DNA of 64,000 nucleotides, from NCBI GenBank assembly GCA_024699855.1, contig JAMPIQ010000002.1, positions 1 to 64,000 of the forward strand, written 5' to 3'. Below the pieces are notes generated by a model. The model searched no databases. It was not told where the DNA came from and saw only the letters and a list, made by a program, of their open reading frames with translations. The DNA comes from Aphelenchoides besseyi. Its lineage: Eukaryota > Nematoda > Chromadorea > Rhabditida > Aphelenchoididae. A program made the position numbers and the translations under genes. How positions within the stretch are numbered: position 1 is the stretch's first letter; each line of letters begins with the position of its first letter. Shown piece after piece: positions 48,180-62,195 of this stretch.

Positions 48180-49238
48180 ATCTGGGCATAGAGCATGATT
48201 CAAAGAAATATGGAAGAATATCATTGCGAAAGAAGAGGAATCAGAGGAATCGACGGAAAGCAGTTCAGCGAAGTAATCAAGTGTTTCCATCAAACAAATT
48301 CAACACACAACACGAATTCAAATGGTTCTCGAAGAACTCGATAAAACTCGTTCAGGCGCTAAGATCGTTGCAAATTCTCTACAAACAATGGAGTTTTCTC
48401 GGCAGACAAGTACAAAAACTTTCGGTAAGTGGGTTTGATCTATTCCGATTGATTTTGTTTTCAGGGCGATGCAAATCAGCCGGATGTATTTTTCCCCGAT
48501 TTATCTGGTAATTCTGCATTGAATATCCTGACATCGTGATTATAGATAGTGATGACGACATACCACTTTGTTACCCACAAGAATTGCCGCTCATCTTTAC
48601 TGAACCTCCACAACCGAGCGAATCGATCCGAGAAAATGTGAGGAACGGTAAGCCACTTCTTTCCAACATTGTTACTTGTCATAGATTTTCGTTTGTTTCA
48701 TGGCCACAACAATCGACCGTACTTTGCATCTCAACCGTTGAATGAGTTCGTGACTCAAAACGGAAATCCAAAACCACCGCTAAACACCACCGCGACTCAA
48801 GCGTTGATTCGTGAGGTGTTGATGGAAAGTAAATGGACGCAGGAAGAAGCGGAGATTGTTGTCAAAGTCTCTTCGAGCATGACAACCGTGTCGGTTAGTC
48901 GCTTTTCTCGAACTCAACTCGTCTTCTAGCACGTCGGAGTGATGGCGTACGTCTTTCGCGAGAATCTGTCGGACAAACCGTGGATTGAGCTACCGTCCTT
49001 GAAGCAAAAACCCCTAGGATTTCATGGTAAATTGATTTTCAAAAGTAAGTCCAAGTCTTTGATTTCCATTGCATTTTGTGGCTTAGAGAGCGAGTTCAAG
49101 AACACAAACTTCCCGGTGGTGTTTATCTCGTTTCGCACCAAAACCGCTTTTGCGTTTTCGCGTCAATCCGAACCGTTCGTTGTGACTTTACGTGACGGCA
49201 TCTGCGAACACTCTAAATGGACAAAGAATATCCGTTGA
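48180..49238 (+). CDS. Orphan gene, ~300 residues, 5' end uncertain
   Basis: Six exons from an acceptor at 48179 to the stop at 49236-49238. Later exons join in one frame: GDANQPDVFFPDLSD, SDDDIPLCYPQELPLIF, HGHNNRPYFASQP, TATQALIREVLMESKWTQEE with AEIVVKVSSS, HVGVMAYVFRENLSDKPWI, and TNFPVVFISFRTKTAFAFS. Exon 1 is ambiguous: the frame that joins exon 2 is basic and poorly protein-like, while another frame (EELDKTRSGAKIVANSLQTM) reads like real helix but would hit a stop after splicing. This could be a one-base error or a wrong exon choice. No known domain is seen. Confidence 0.52.
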
Positions 49239-49410
49239 ATTTATTGGTTTCAATTTTGTTGATCTTCACGGTTATATTTTCCTTATCTCAAATGAACTTA
49301 TCTAAACACTTCTGATACACGACCAACAAACTTTTCCACAAGCAAGACACGACTTTACTGGACATCAGAAAATGTAATTGTAAGTGATAAAGTGAGAACG
49401 TGGACGGAAG

Positions 49411-50199
49411 TTAAAGCTCATCGATTTGCTGCTCGTCGGTGGGTGCGGATTGATTCTGGACGGGAGTATTCGGCGGCTTCACAAACTGTCGATCCACAAA
49501 GATTCCATATGGTTTCTGACACTCGAAATAACTGAAAAAAGTTCAGAACATTGAATTCAAGATTACCGTCGACCATCCACCTCGCCGTCGTGTTTTCCTT
49601 TGGGTTCGTCTAAAATCACGCCGACCATCAGCTCGTCCTTGAAATCCACAGGCCCAACATAAGCGATAGTTCCCGTACGATCGCCTTTGGCCTTCGAATG
49701 GACCACACAACGATTCCCGACCTGCAATTTGAAACAAAAGTTACAAACTCGGAACTCACCACAATGTGCGGAAGCAATGTTGTTTTCTTAAAATTGCGGA
49801 AGATGTTCTCTCGCTTCTTATATCGCTCTTCGTTGATCTCGTATTTCTTCACATCCTCCGGAACTTCTTTTTGACCTTCGACTTTGATTGTGAATCTAAA
49901 CAGGCCAAGTCAACGAATTCGATCAACTACTTACCCATCTTTAACTCCCGACTGTTCCAACGTTTCGCCTTCGACCTTTAACTCTCGCACGAACTTCCCG
50001 TCCGCATCCAACAAACTCAACTGCTGATCTGCCACGTAAACGCCACATATGAGTTCGATACGACGCTGAAAACAAATGCAAATCGAAACGTTTCAGAACA
50101 GTCGTTTACCTTCAGTTCGATCAACGGCATCTCCAACGGGAACGACTTTTGATATGGAAACTCGCTTCCCGGCGATTCGATGTTCAGATTTACGGACAT
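49411..50199 (-). CDS. TBCB: Tubulin-folding cofactor B
   Basis: Five exons encode about 210-220 residues. The N-terminal ubiquitin-like domain starts MSVNLNIESPGSEFPYQKSF and includes LEMPLIELKRRIELICG; a basic helical linker (KYEINEERYKKRENIF) follows; then a CAP-Gly domain: VGNRCVVHSKAKGDRTGTIAYVGPV in part, ELMVGVILDEPKGKHDG (the GKHDG core) and RYFECQKPYGIFV. The tail is acidic and ends IDEL. TBCB binds alpha-tubulin via the CAP-Gly and, with TBCE, takes part in tubulin heterodimer folding and release. Introns are 44-50 bp with GTAAAC, GTAAGT, GTGAGT and GTAATC donors. The gene is divergent from the GDP-glucose phosphorylase gene. Confidence 0.95.
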
Positions 50200-50756
50200 T
50201 TCAACGACTTCAGAGGTTGAGAACGACCAGAAAAAGCCGCTAATTCCCGACCAACCGCTGAGTTATTAGCGTATTGATTTTCGTTACGTTCCACAAAATT
50301 CGGCCGAAACTAACATTTGAAGCTCTAACTTCCGATTCCAACGTCTTTCAACATAAAGCCTTCAGTTTTTGCGGCCGTAACTTTCCGGTATATTTCTCGA
50401 TCAGAAAGTTTTTAACCATCAAGTTTTGGCGTTTCGATTGTTATCAGCTTCTCTCCAATGAATCTCATGAAAAAGCTCATCCAATTTGCCACCAAAGACC
50501 GCAATTACGGTCCTCTACGTTTTGTCTTTTGTTTGTGTGTCTGCAGGGCCAAAGGTTGAAACCGGAGGTCTTTAATCTTGACGGACGAGTGAGTGCCGTC
50601 AAAAATCTTTCTCGTTCGAACTCGTGGCAACAAAAAGAGATTTTCGCTCGCTCCGCTTTTTTGCTCCATTCGCTTAATGGACTTCGCCCTGAAGGCGAAT
50701 TCAATTCGTTTTTCTTCCAGCGGAATGCACGAAAACACCCGAAGTTTAGTGTTATT
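50200..50756. promoter_or_regulatory. Divergent promoter region, TBCB and GDPGP1
   Basis: These 557 bp separate two divergent start codons. A TTTTTCTTCCAG at 50709-50720 lies 37 bp before the plus-strand ATG and may be a trans-splice acceptor. Long plus-strand open frame here looks accidental. Confidence 0.5.
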
Positions 50757-52686
50757 ATGACTACCAGAGCTTATCGTTCCAACTCGAATGTTCAGGTTTG
50801 TTTCGTTGTCTCAAGCCGTTGAAGTTCCTTTGAGTTTAGACTCCCAATTTGCGGCACGACAATCACGATAGTCCAATCCATTTCTTTCAATACAAAACCC
50901 ACGACTTTCTCTACGATCTGCGCCAATGTCCATCGGAACGACGCTTCTCGGATTCGAACGTAAAACTTTTGGCTTCAAAATCGAAATAATTGAAGGTTTT
51001 AGTTTACTCAAAAGCTTCGGAGCCAATGGGACGAGTCACAGCAACGCGGCGCCATCAACTACGATCTAAACTGCATGTACAAGCTGCTCGATGGCGACTT
51101 CAACTTCTCTATGCAAGTAGGTCGTCGAAAGCTCAGTGATCTTTTAACTCCTGTTCTTTGCTAATAAGATCATAATCTACTTTCTGGTTTTATTGAGCAT
51201 CCAAATCCCTTGTCATGTTTTTGTGGCTTCCCGATAAGCCTGTTATCCGCTTAATTCCCAAATTTCAGTTGAATGTTGAACGCGCTACAATGCGACGCAA
51301 ACCGATGCGTTTCCAGTCGATATGCCAGCCATTTAATTCGCATCGTTGGAACTTCACAAAGTTAAGAGCTCAAGAGATTCTGTTTTACATTCGCTGTTTG
51401 GATCGGCCAATTTCGGACGATCCGTTGGATCAGCACGCGTTGTGCGTCAACGCATCGCCGTTGGAGCGTGGACATTCTCTTTTGGTGCCTAGTTTAAGCA
51501 AATGTTTGCCACAAGTAAGTCGGAACTAACTCAATTGGAGAGCATCTCGTTCATGTATTCAAAGACGGAACGAGTACTCTCAAGGTCACCAAAAGTGGTG
51601 GCCGGAAGTTCCGTTTCGGGGTCCAAATTTGATTAACCGGCCACTTTAGATAATGAACGAAACAGGAATTCGAATTGCCGTGGACTTTATGTTGTTGGTC
51701 GAGGACGAAAACTTTCACGTTTTATACAACAGTCTATTAGGTCAGGCATCGGTGAATCATCTTCACTTGCACACCATTTTCTGGCCCTACGAATCGGATT
51801 TGATCTATCGAGTGAGTTCCATTGATCCTTCACATCTGAGTACCATTTCGCAGAGATTCGAGCTTGTGGTTGCGAAGTGTTTTGTTATTCGTCGACCCAA
51901 TTGGTTCATTAGCACAATCGCATATCAACTCACGGGTCCCGATGATTTTGATCGTTTCGTCAAGTAAGTTCTACTCTTCAAACCAATGACTACTGTTCGT
52001 AGGGTTATTGCAAGAACACTGAACTTCTTGACACGCCGCAACGTTGCTCACAACATTTTTTTTACTCGCGCACCACCGATTCGCATCGATGGTGAATTGC
52101 GAGACTCGAGAGTTAACGACCAACCGCAACTAGTCACTTGCTACGTGATTCCACGACGTTGTCACACTGGTGCCAAACCGATGAACAACTTCAATCCTGC
52201 CGCGCTTGAATTGTCCGGATGTTTGACCGCTTACAGTGAGTTTTAAGAAGACATTTCAAGCGCAAACAAACTTATGGAAGATTCGTCTTTAAACAGAAAC
52301 TAAAACCATAGATTCACGAGTCTTCAGTTTTTTCTAACTTTTCGTCTTCAGCGTATCGTTTCTTCGATTCATGTACCGAACAAACGGCTCTGCGAATCTT
52401 CGACGAAGACGCGGTTTTGGAAGACGAGAACTTCGAGCAGGTAACCAACCACTCACTACAATTCATCAACGTCGTTTAGTTGATCGTCGAATTGGCGGAA
52501 CGACTAGACGGTCGAGTTCAATGGTCGGCCCCGATGGCCATTCCGCGTGCCGTCGAAATCAATCGACCCGTTGACGAAGTGGAGGAGCTCAAAGACTCAT
52601 TCCACACTTTCTCCCGTTCAACCGAAGAGTCCGTCGGAGTTCGTCGAAGTCGTACGCATACCGTGGATCCTGCTTTGTTGAAATAA
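50757..52686 (+). CDS. mcp-1: GDP-D-glucose phosphorylase (GDPGP1/MCP-1 type)
   Basis: About eight exons encode a GDP-D-glucose phosphorylase of about 420 residues. This cytosolic enzyme of the HIT/GalT superfamily degrades GDP-glucose made in error to glucose-1-phosphate and GDP. Seen: SQWDESQQRGAINYDLN, QPFNSHRWNFTKLRAQEILF, NASPLERGHSLLVPSL, and the nucleotide-transfer histidine motif SVNHLHLHTIFW, then PRRCHTGAKPMNNFNPAALE and LELSGCL. The N-terminus MTTRAYRSNSNVQ joins exon 2 by a GTTTGT...TTTAG intron. Exon 4 begins after ATTTCAG with LNVERATMRRKP. The stop at 52684-52686 is only 32 bp from the stop of the opposite-strand gene; an AATAAA lies in between. Confidence 0.92.
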
Positions 52687-52718
52687 ACTCAAAAATAAAA
52701 CTTTTATTCGCAAAAAAC

Positions 52719-53555
52719 TCATTTTCCTAATTGCGTCGGAACGGCGTGCGTCTCTCTGAGCATGAACGTGCGCAAGTTGTTCGCCAAAAAACAATCCGCG
52801 TCGATCATCGTTGCCGTGCGTCCCAGCAAAATTTCGCCGCGCAACTTTTGGATCACGAACGCGATGAAACCGCGGAAATTTGATTGGTTTTCGATGTAGA
52901 ATGTTGGACGCACTTGGACGTCGGCACGTTCAAAAAAGTTCTAAAAACCGAATGAAAAGCTTTCTTGGACCCAACTCACTTTGCTGTTGTAGATCAACGC
53001 TTTCGGTCGAATGACGCAGAAGCGTTCGGGATGCGCGCGATTCTGATAAATGCGGACCACGAACACATGCCCGTAGCGAAGACACACAAATAGAGTCGTG
53101 AACATGAAAATCGGAATGATTTTGCCCAGGAATCCGAGCTGAAGAATAACGTCGATCAACTTTTTCTTTCCCATCACTCACCTCTCGAAAATCGCGACGC
53201 AGCTTCTGGAACGACGAATACGTAAAACGCGGATTCTTTCGGTAATCAAGATACGCAAAAGTTGAAACAAAGACCGTCGACGGCACTAATATACGTAGAA
53301 AGTAGCTGTAGCGTTGACCGCTAAGATTGTTATAGATCAAAAGCCATTCGTTGGACGACATACAATCGCGTCGATAGAACAGACGGACAGTGTACGGATC
53401 GAAAGCTTCATCGTACGGCTGAAAAGAAGTAGGTTTTCATTTGTCACTTCGACCTCAACGAAAACTTTCTATTTTGGCAAAAAACTTACATTTCCGAAAC
53501 TGCGTCGAATCCACGCTCCCAGGCGTGAGTTACATCGACTCAACCAATTCAACAT
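52719..53555 (-). CDS. Predicted mitochondrial membrane protein, TMEM186/223-like
   Basis: Four exons encode about 220 residues. The N-terminus MLNWLSRCNSRLGAWIRRSF is short, basic and amphipathic, like a mitochondrial targeting peptide. Then come PYDEAFDPYTVRLFYRRDC, EWLLIYNNLSGQRYSYFLRI, a first TM segment (LVPSTVFVSTFAYLDY), a second (LGKIIPIFMFTTLFVCL) and a soluble tail (RPKALIYNSKNFFERADVQV). The layout of two TM segments followed by a beta-rich tail resembles TMEM186/TMEM223, which act in respiratory-chain assembly, but the assignment is by shape only. It converges with GDPGP1 with 32 bp between stops and is divergent from NMNAT. Confidence 0.7.
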
Positions 53556-53765
53556 TTTTCTTCGTCGATGCGCCAAATTTTTTTCTTCTTCACACAACCG
53601 AGTTTGTGAGTTGCGGCCTGCGAATCGGAGAGCTCCGTTTCAAACGAGAATATTCTCGGAGTTGCAATGCGATTTCTTTTGCATCGTTTGGTACGTTTCT
53701 GGTCGATTGGATTCGTCAAAAGTAAGTAACGTGTTTCGAGAAAATCTCCAAAATTTTCAGCAAAA

Positions 53766-54558
53766 AATGCAACTCAACCAAAACGCAAAAATTGTCCTGA
53801 TCGCCTGTGGTTCCTTCAATCCGCCGACGATTTTGCATTTGCGGATGTTCGAACGTGGGTTTGCGTTTCTCATGATCTTTGTTCATTGCGTTTAGGTGCC
53901 CGTGACTTTTTGCGTGAGCGCGGTTGGACGTGCGTTGCCGGGATTTTGAGTCCGGTGGCCGACAATTTCGCCAAACCCGAACTGATCGACGCGCCGAAAC
54001 GTCTGCGTATGTGCGAATTGGCCGTCGAGACATCGGATTGGTTGCGAGCAAGTGGTTGGGAATGTGCGAAGACGCACTGGTCACGCACGTTGGATGTTCT
54101 GGATCATCACAAAACAGAAGTGGAAAAGGAAGTGAGTGCCAAAGATATCAAAAACTCATGGGCACTTTTTAGTTCGGTTCCGATGCGCATCTGATGATGA
54201 TTTGCGGCGCCGATCTACTCGACTCGTTTAACACGATAAAACCGGACGGTAACGTGAGATTTTCTTTGTGGATAGTTTGTTTCCAGGATCACGTCTCTGG
54301 GAATTGGAGCATTTGAAGCGAATTCTGCGTGATTACGGCGTCGTTGTGTTGGAACGTGAAAACGCAATTCCCGAAGAGACGCTGCGGAAATTGCCGTTGG
54401 ACGAGAAGCAAAATGTGATGATCGTACGCGACGAGACGTTTCCCAATCAGTTGAGTTCGACGCGGCTTCGCGCCGCGCTTCGACGTGGCCACAGCATTCG
54501 CTATTGCACTCCCGACGCCGTGAATAACTTTATACGTGAACACAATCTTTACGCATAG
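53766..54558 (+). CDS. NMNAT: Nicotinamide-nucleotide adenylyltransferase (NMNAT)
   Basis: Four exons encode about 215 residues. NMNAT joins NMN and ATP to form NAD. The nucleotidyltransferase motif GSFNPPTILHLRMFE is complete (GxFNPxTxxH), with the catalytic His in HLRM. Further on are GILSPVADNFAKPELIDAP, KRLRMCELAVETSDWL, MMICGADLLDSF and the C-terminal ATP-binding LSSTRLRAALRRGHSIRY. The ATG at 53766 lies 6 bp after TTTTCAG, a likely trans-splice acceptor. The third intron uses GTAACG as donor so that Gly spans the junction. There is no targeting peptide, so the nucleus or cytosol is the likely site. Confidence 0.95.
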
Positions 54559-55191
54559 ACACGTCTTTCCCACAGAATTCACTTATCATTTCCCAAAGTC
54601 AATAAACTTTTTTATAGACACACTTGAACAGAAAGAAAATCGCTGCGCAGAATTAAATTTCACGCAACGAACTTTTGAAGCACTCGAAAATCCAATTCCT
54701 AACGTTTTGAAAATCAAAGAGCATCTTCGCGGGACTACAACGTTTTTGTTCCTCGACGCCGAATAAAAAATTAATTTTTGCGGCGCATATCCTTTTAAAA
54801 AGATTAGTCGGCCCACGGCGCTTTTTCGGATTAACAAGTGAGTTTGTTTCGCGTCACGAAGAAAAAAGTAATTACTTTGCGAAACAATGAGTAAGATTAA
54901 TCGTTTGCTCTGCATTAACACGCTACGGGAGACTCTTTTTTGTTAATGGAAACCTTGCACGCAACTCGTTGGGACGGCGCACGCAAATTAACGACCTTGT
55001 CGCAACACCGTAAACGACATCAAAAAGAAACGCGTTCATTTTTGGCCGACGTCTTCGCTCTCGCTAATTCGATTATTAAAAACCCTTTCAAAGAGCGTCT
55101 GTTTAGGTTGGAAACAATTTTTTTACGTTTTTATTTTTCAACAAAAAAATTTTCAACAAAAACAACTAATTTTTCTTATCTAACTTTGCGT
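54559..55191. other. Convergent spacer, NMNAT and DDX17 3' ends
   Basis: These 633 bp hold the 3' ends of two converging genes. Open frames on both strands lack domains. The sequence is rich in A and T runs. Confidence 0.45.
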
Positions 55192-57285
<2,094 letters not shown>

Positions 57286-58283
57286 TATGGGATGAGACCT
57301 GCAAATGGTGGTAGTCAAGAGCGCAAAACAACTTTTGGCCAAAAAAGTGCGAAAATCCCCGGTAAAATATTTTGCCAGACGGCGAACCGTCGGGGACCAA
57401 TTTCGCAAAGAGAAGCGGAGTGTCGCGGCGAGCGATTTCCGAACGAGCGTGCGGACTTTTTTCGTGCCAAACGCCGTGCGTCGACAGTAGGAATCCTGGA
57501 ACGGCGCAAGAAGGTAGAGACGGAGGGAGAACGTCGAATTTTTGATAATCGACGGCCGAAAAAGGAAGAAACGTACGGACCACCTTCCGGTTCGAATCCA
57601 ATCGCTGGAATGAGTGAAACAACGAAACGTCGCTCAACGTCCATTTGCGAATCACTAACTCTCTCATGCAAATTTCTCTCATATGCAAATTTCTTTTGTG
57701 AGTACTTGGACTCATGGGTTGAGATCGAGTCTAAAACTCGCTTTGTGTGTTCAGGATCTTCGGCAGCATGTGGTTTTGGTCGAGAGCAGGAATTTTATTC
57801 GTGCCGCCGGTAACGGACGTCATGTTTCGATGTAATTTCGACCTTAATACGCCCATCAACGGGACGGCGGATTGAATTTCTCGAGGCCTCGTGTAAGACG
57901 AGCGGGAAAATGCGCATTTCTTTTGGAAGAAATTTTCCACGTTTTTTTCTTTTCTCTTGAATTCCTTTTGTTTTTGTCTAATTAGTCGTTTCAATCGCTC
58001 TTCTGAACTTTATTGCGGAGATCGAGTCAGCCGATCACGTAAATTGTGGGTCGATAGCGATCCTACGGTCGGCGGGACTTTAGCAATGAGTTTGTTTTGA
58101 GCACGAAATCAAAAAGGTCTTCGGCGTGATGCTGAGAGTTCTCGGCGCATCGATGAGTCCTGGGGATGATAAGTTGATCGGTGCTCTGATTGATATGCGA
58201 GAAGTGAGAGATTAGTCTGTGGGAGTCTAATGGAATTGAATGAGTAAAAAGTGAGCATAATCGTGAGTACAAGAACAAAATAA
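57286..58283. other. Intergenic, DDX17 promoter and pump 3' end
   Basis: About 1 kb between two minus-strand genes. The part next to the helicase (57290-57620) is rich in GCG/CGC and AAAA words. A 230-codon minus-strand open frame overlaps the helicase's first exon in another frame and is not a gene. Confidence 0.5.
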
Positions 58284-61200
58284 TCACCACTTGAAAATAT
58301 TGACAACACGGTTTTTGGGGAATTTTCTGATGAAAAACTTTCGAGTTTCGTTGAAAATGAACAAAAAGATTCCAATCACCGGTCCAAATAACCACACGTG
58401 AGTTGGTGGCACCTTGGTGCCCATAAGATCTTGAATGCCAGGCGTGTAGATGAACAGATTCAGTAGCAACATTTCGATGATCACGGCAAAAACGGACACC
58501 AGATTTGTGATTCCGTGCTGCAGAAATGAAACTCGACGTGTCGTGCACATGTAAAGATGGAAAATCTGTGCGACAACGAGAGTTATCTGCCACGCTGCCG
58601 ACGCCTGTCCACGAATATTCAGTTGATCGTCTTCGTTTAGAACTTGACCCGTCGGTGTAGTAAAGTTCTCAGCTTCGGGAATGAAGTAGAATTCGGAAGT
58701 AAATAAAAGACTTCCAAATGTAATGCCGTGATACCTGCAATCGAAGCTGTTTTCAAGACCCTCATTTTACCAACTTACCAGTAGACAGACATATAAGCGA
58801 AGAAACAAGCGATCGTAATGAACGAACCGGCCAGGAAGTACGAATAGAATATCAGCTGCTTACTCACTAATGTTGTTTTTGCTGAGCGTGGTGGCACTTT
58901 CATCATGTCTCGTTCAGGCGACTCGTAAGCCAACGACACCGCTGGCGGCAATTCGGATCCTAAGTCAATGGACAGAATCTGCAGCGGTTGTAAACCCAAC
59001 GGCATTCCGAGAGTGAAGTTCAAAACGATAGGGAACACTTCCGGCCACAAGTGTGCCATCTATAAACCTTGTTCTACAGTTCTTTAAGGGTTTAACTACC
59101 GTGTAAGCAATCGATAAGCGCAAATTATCAAACAACAAACGACCTTCTTCGATTCCTTTCACGAACGAAGCGAAATTATCGTCGGTTAAGATCAAGTCTG
59201 CCGTTCGCTTCGCAATGTCTGAACCATTCAATCCCATTGCAATGCCGATATTTGCCTTTGCCAAAGCAGCAGCGTCATTGACTCCGGATCCCGTAACAGC
59301 CACCTAAAAATGTTGAATCGTCGCTTCAAAATCGAGTCTTACTGTTTCGCCTCTTCGTTGGCATTCATCAACAATTAAAAGCTTCTGGTCGGGGTTTGTA
59401 CTTAAGATAACTAGATTGACTTCTTTCCTGTCCAACATACCGAGCAAAAACAATGTAACGATGGTCCAGTAAGACGTCCCATTCTTCTTTTGTCATTGAC
59501 GTCAACGATTCACCCAAAACCACGATCTCATCGTTTTTCTGATTCAAATCCAACTCATCCGTCTTTTCGACCTTCTTGCTAATCAATCCGATTTGTGCCG
59601 CAATTGCCGATGCTGTGGTTGGATGATCGCCGGTGATCATAAAGACTTTCACTCCCGCCTCTTTGCATTGTTTGATTGCATTCGCTGTTTCCGGTCTACA
59701 ACCACGGTTATTCTCTCGAATTTCTTCGGAACTTACCGTGGAGGATCCATGATTCCGGACATACCCAAAAAAACTAACCGATCTTGCGGATAGTTTTCGG
59801 AATTGGCCGTAAAACGTTCGCGTTGAGGAGCACGAAAGAACTTTTGTGCAAACCCTATGACTTGACGTCCTTCATTTCCGAAAAATTCCCAAGCTTCCTG
59901 GAAGCGAATTGAACACTTCGAAGTAATTACTCACTTGACAATGTTTGCGAAAATCGTCGTCAATATCCTCCAATTCGCCATTCATCATGTATTGTGAGCA
60001 TCGATTTAAAATCGTTTCCGGAGCACCTTTCATCATAACACAGTAAGTCCATTCCGTATCGTTCGGTTCAGCCAAGCAGTGAGTGACAACCAATTGCCAT
60101 CTTCTAACCGAATTGAACGGCACTTCCAACACATGCTAAACCCAAAGTCTACATAAGAAGATCTCGACTCACGTGAAACTTTTGACGAATGCCTTCGACA
60201 CACGCCAAACTCTCGACATAGCGCAACAATGCAACGTCCGGTGGAGGTCCGAGAAAGTCGCTTTGATCGTGTGTTTCTTCTTCATCATCAAAAGACGCAC
60301 ACGATTCGGAGGTCGTGGGTTGTCGAACAACTTCACGTCCAAACTTATCGCTAAAATCTTGCAATTTTTGACTTTGCTTGAAGTTCTTACATAACAGTAA
60401 ACTTTTTTGTAATCGGTGGTCGTGATTCTCTTTCTCGTTCTAGCTTGCTCATGTCCCTTTTAGTCGAAACCCTACGAACGAATTTTCGGGTACCCACAGA
60501 TGCCGAGTTGCAAATCGCCATTACAGTCAACAAATCAGGAAGCGTTTTCTCTAACTCCTTTTTCGCTGTAATTCTCAATGCTCTCAAATGTGCGTGTTTG
60601 ACGAAACGATCAACTAAAATGCAGAACTTTAGTGGAAATTAATAGAAGATGTGATTAAGTGGATTATATTCGATCTTTGTGCTGACTACTTAGCTTTATT
60701 TCGATCATAACTTACCCATATGATGTCGTTTGTTGTACCAGAGATCGGTACAAATTCGAACGTTTTCCGTGAGTGTTCCCTGAAAGTTCGGTTTTCAGCA
60801 ACTCAAACGTCTATTTTTACCGTCTTATCAGTTGCAATCACTGTCGCGGCACCTAACTCATCAACCACATCTAGATTCTTGATGTAAACGTGTTTTTTGC
60901 TCATTCGTTGAGCAATGATTGCCAATTGACTCATAACGGTGGCTGGCAAACCTTGAGGAATGTTTGCGACGATCACAATGATGAAACTGAATAACTTGGT
61001 TAGTGCATTTAACAGCTCGATTACCCGGTCATAAAGTTGGTCAGCAGATGTTGACCCCGAGATATCACTGTGCCCGTGAAGAAGAAGAGAAGACCAGAAA
61101 CAACGGCAACAATCGACCATAAATGAACGAATCTTTTCAGCTCTTTCCTCAGCTTACTTTCCGTGTTTCTGCTCGTTGACTGCATAATCGCTGCCTCTCC

Positions 61201-62195
61201 AATCATCTACAAAGCGATTCAACAAATAAGCGGCGGAACTAACCGTAAACTCTCCAGTTCGAATGACCACAGCAACACCGTCGCCTTCCGTACAGTAGGA
61301 ACCTTTGAAAGCAACATTTCGAGCATCGAACACTGACACATGAGAAGCAGCCGATTCATGAGTGTAATCGTAAGATGAAAAGTCACCTACAGAAAGCCGT
61401 TAAACAACCATTCCATAAACTTACCACTGATACACGACATTTCCAATTTCAAACCGTTGGACTGCAAGATTCGCGCATCTGCCGGTATTCGTTGACCACA
61501 ACGAATGATGATAAGGTCGCCGATAACCAACTCTTCAGCCGAAATCTGCCGTTCCTTGCAATCGCGAATAACAAACGAGTTCTGAGCCATAATGTTCCGA
61601 AAATCTCCAACTACTTCGATTGCTTTTTTCTCTTTTCTGTATGATAAGATGCACATCACAAAAACGACGATCATCAACGTGAATGCACAGTACAAGTTCG
61701 TTGCTTCGTCATGACCTCGATACAAGTGAATGAAATAGGATATGAACGACAAGACCGAAGCGATCATAAGCAATAGCCAAAACCTGTGCAGAAACTGTTT
61801 TGCGAACAATTGAAAGTTGCTGAAATCTTTAGGGGCCTTCAAAACATTGCGTCCACCATCTCTTAGTCGTTTCCTAAAACTTTCATTTGAACTGCTTGAC
61901 TTCACGATACTCACATCGCTTCCGTAGTATCGAGCCCATCACTCTCTTCCGGATTGTCGACGTCGATGAACGAGTTGTTGTAGATTTCGGACAACTCTTC
62001 CAAACTCAAATGATGCTCGACATAGCTGTTTGAGAGGTTCTGCCGTCGCTCTTCCGCCGACTCCGCATCATCGACGGGTGCAACTCGTGAGCCGAAGATT
62101 CGCGCCAAAATCCCGCGCTTTTTCTCGCAACATTTTTCGATTTCTAAACCTTTGGTTGATTAGCCGAAGCCCAACATGAACTTACTCTTCGTCAT
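58284..62195 (-). CDS. catp: Divergent Na/K-ATPase-like P-type ATPase (CATP type)
   Basis: About twelve exons encode a P2C-type ATPase of about 1,000 residues. MTKK then a 50-bp intron leads to a Cys/Lys-rich N-terminus, followed by an acidic segment ([16 protein letters not shown]). Phosphorylation motif DKTGTLTEN is split by an intron but intact. [38 protein letters not shown] and ten predicted TM segments are present. Three sites differ from a working pump: the A-domain TGES is SGDF; TM4 PEGL is PQGL; TM6 IDLGTDM is IDLGSEL. C. elegans has a divergent catp-1 group, and CATP-1 is reported to act apart from pumping. Stop at 58284-58286 after [14 protein letters not shown], without the usual ETYY end. 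Confidence 0.93.
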
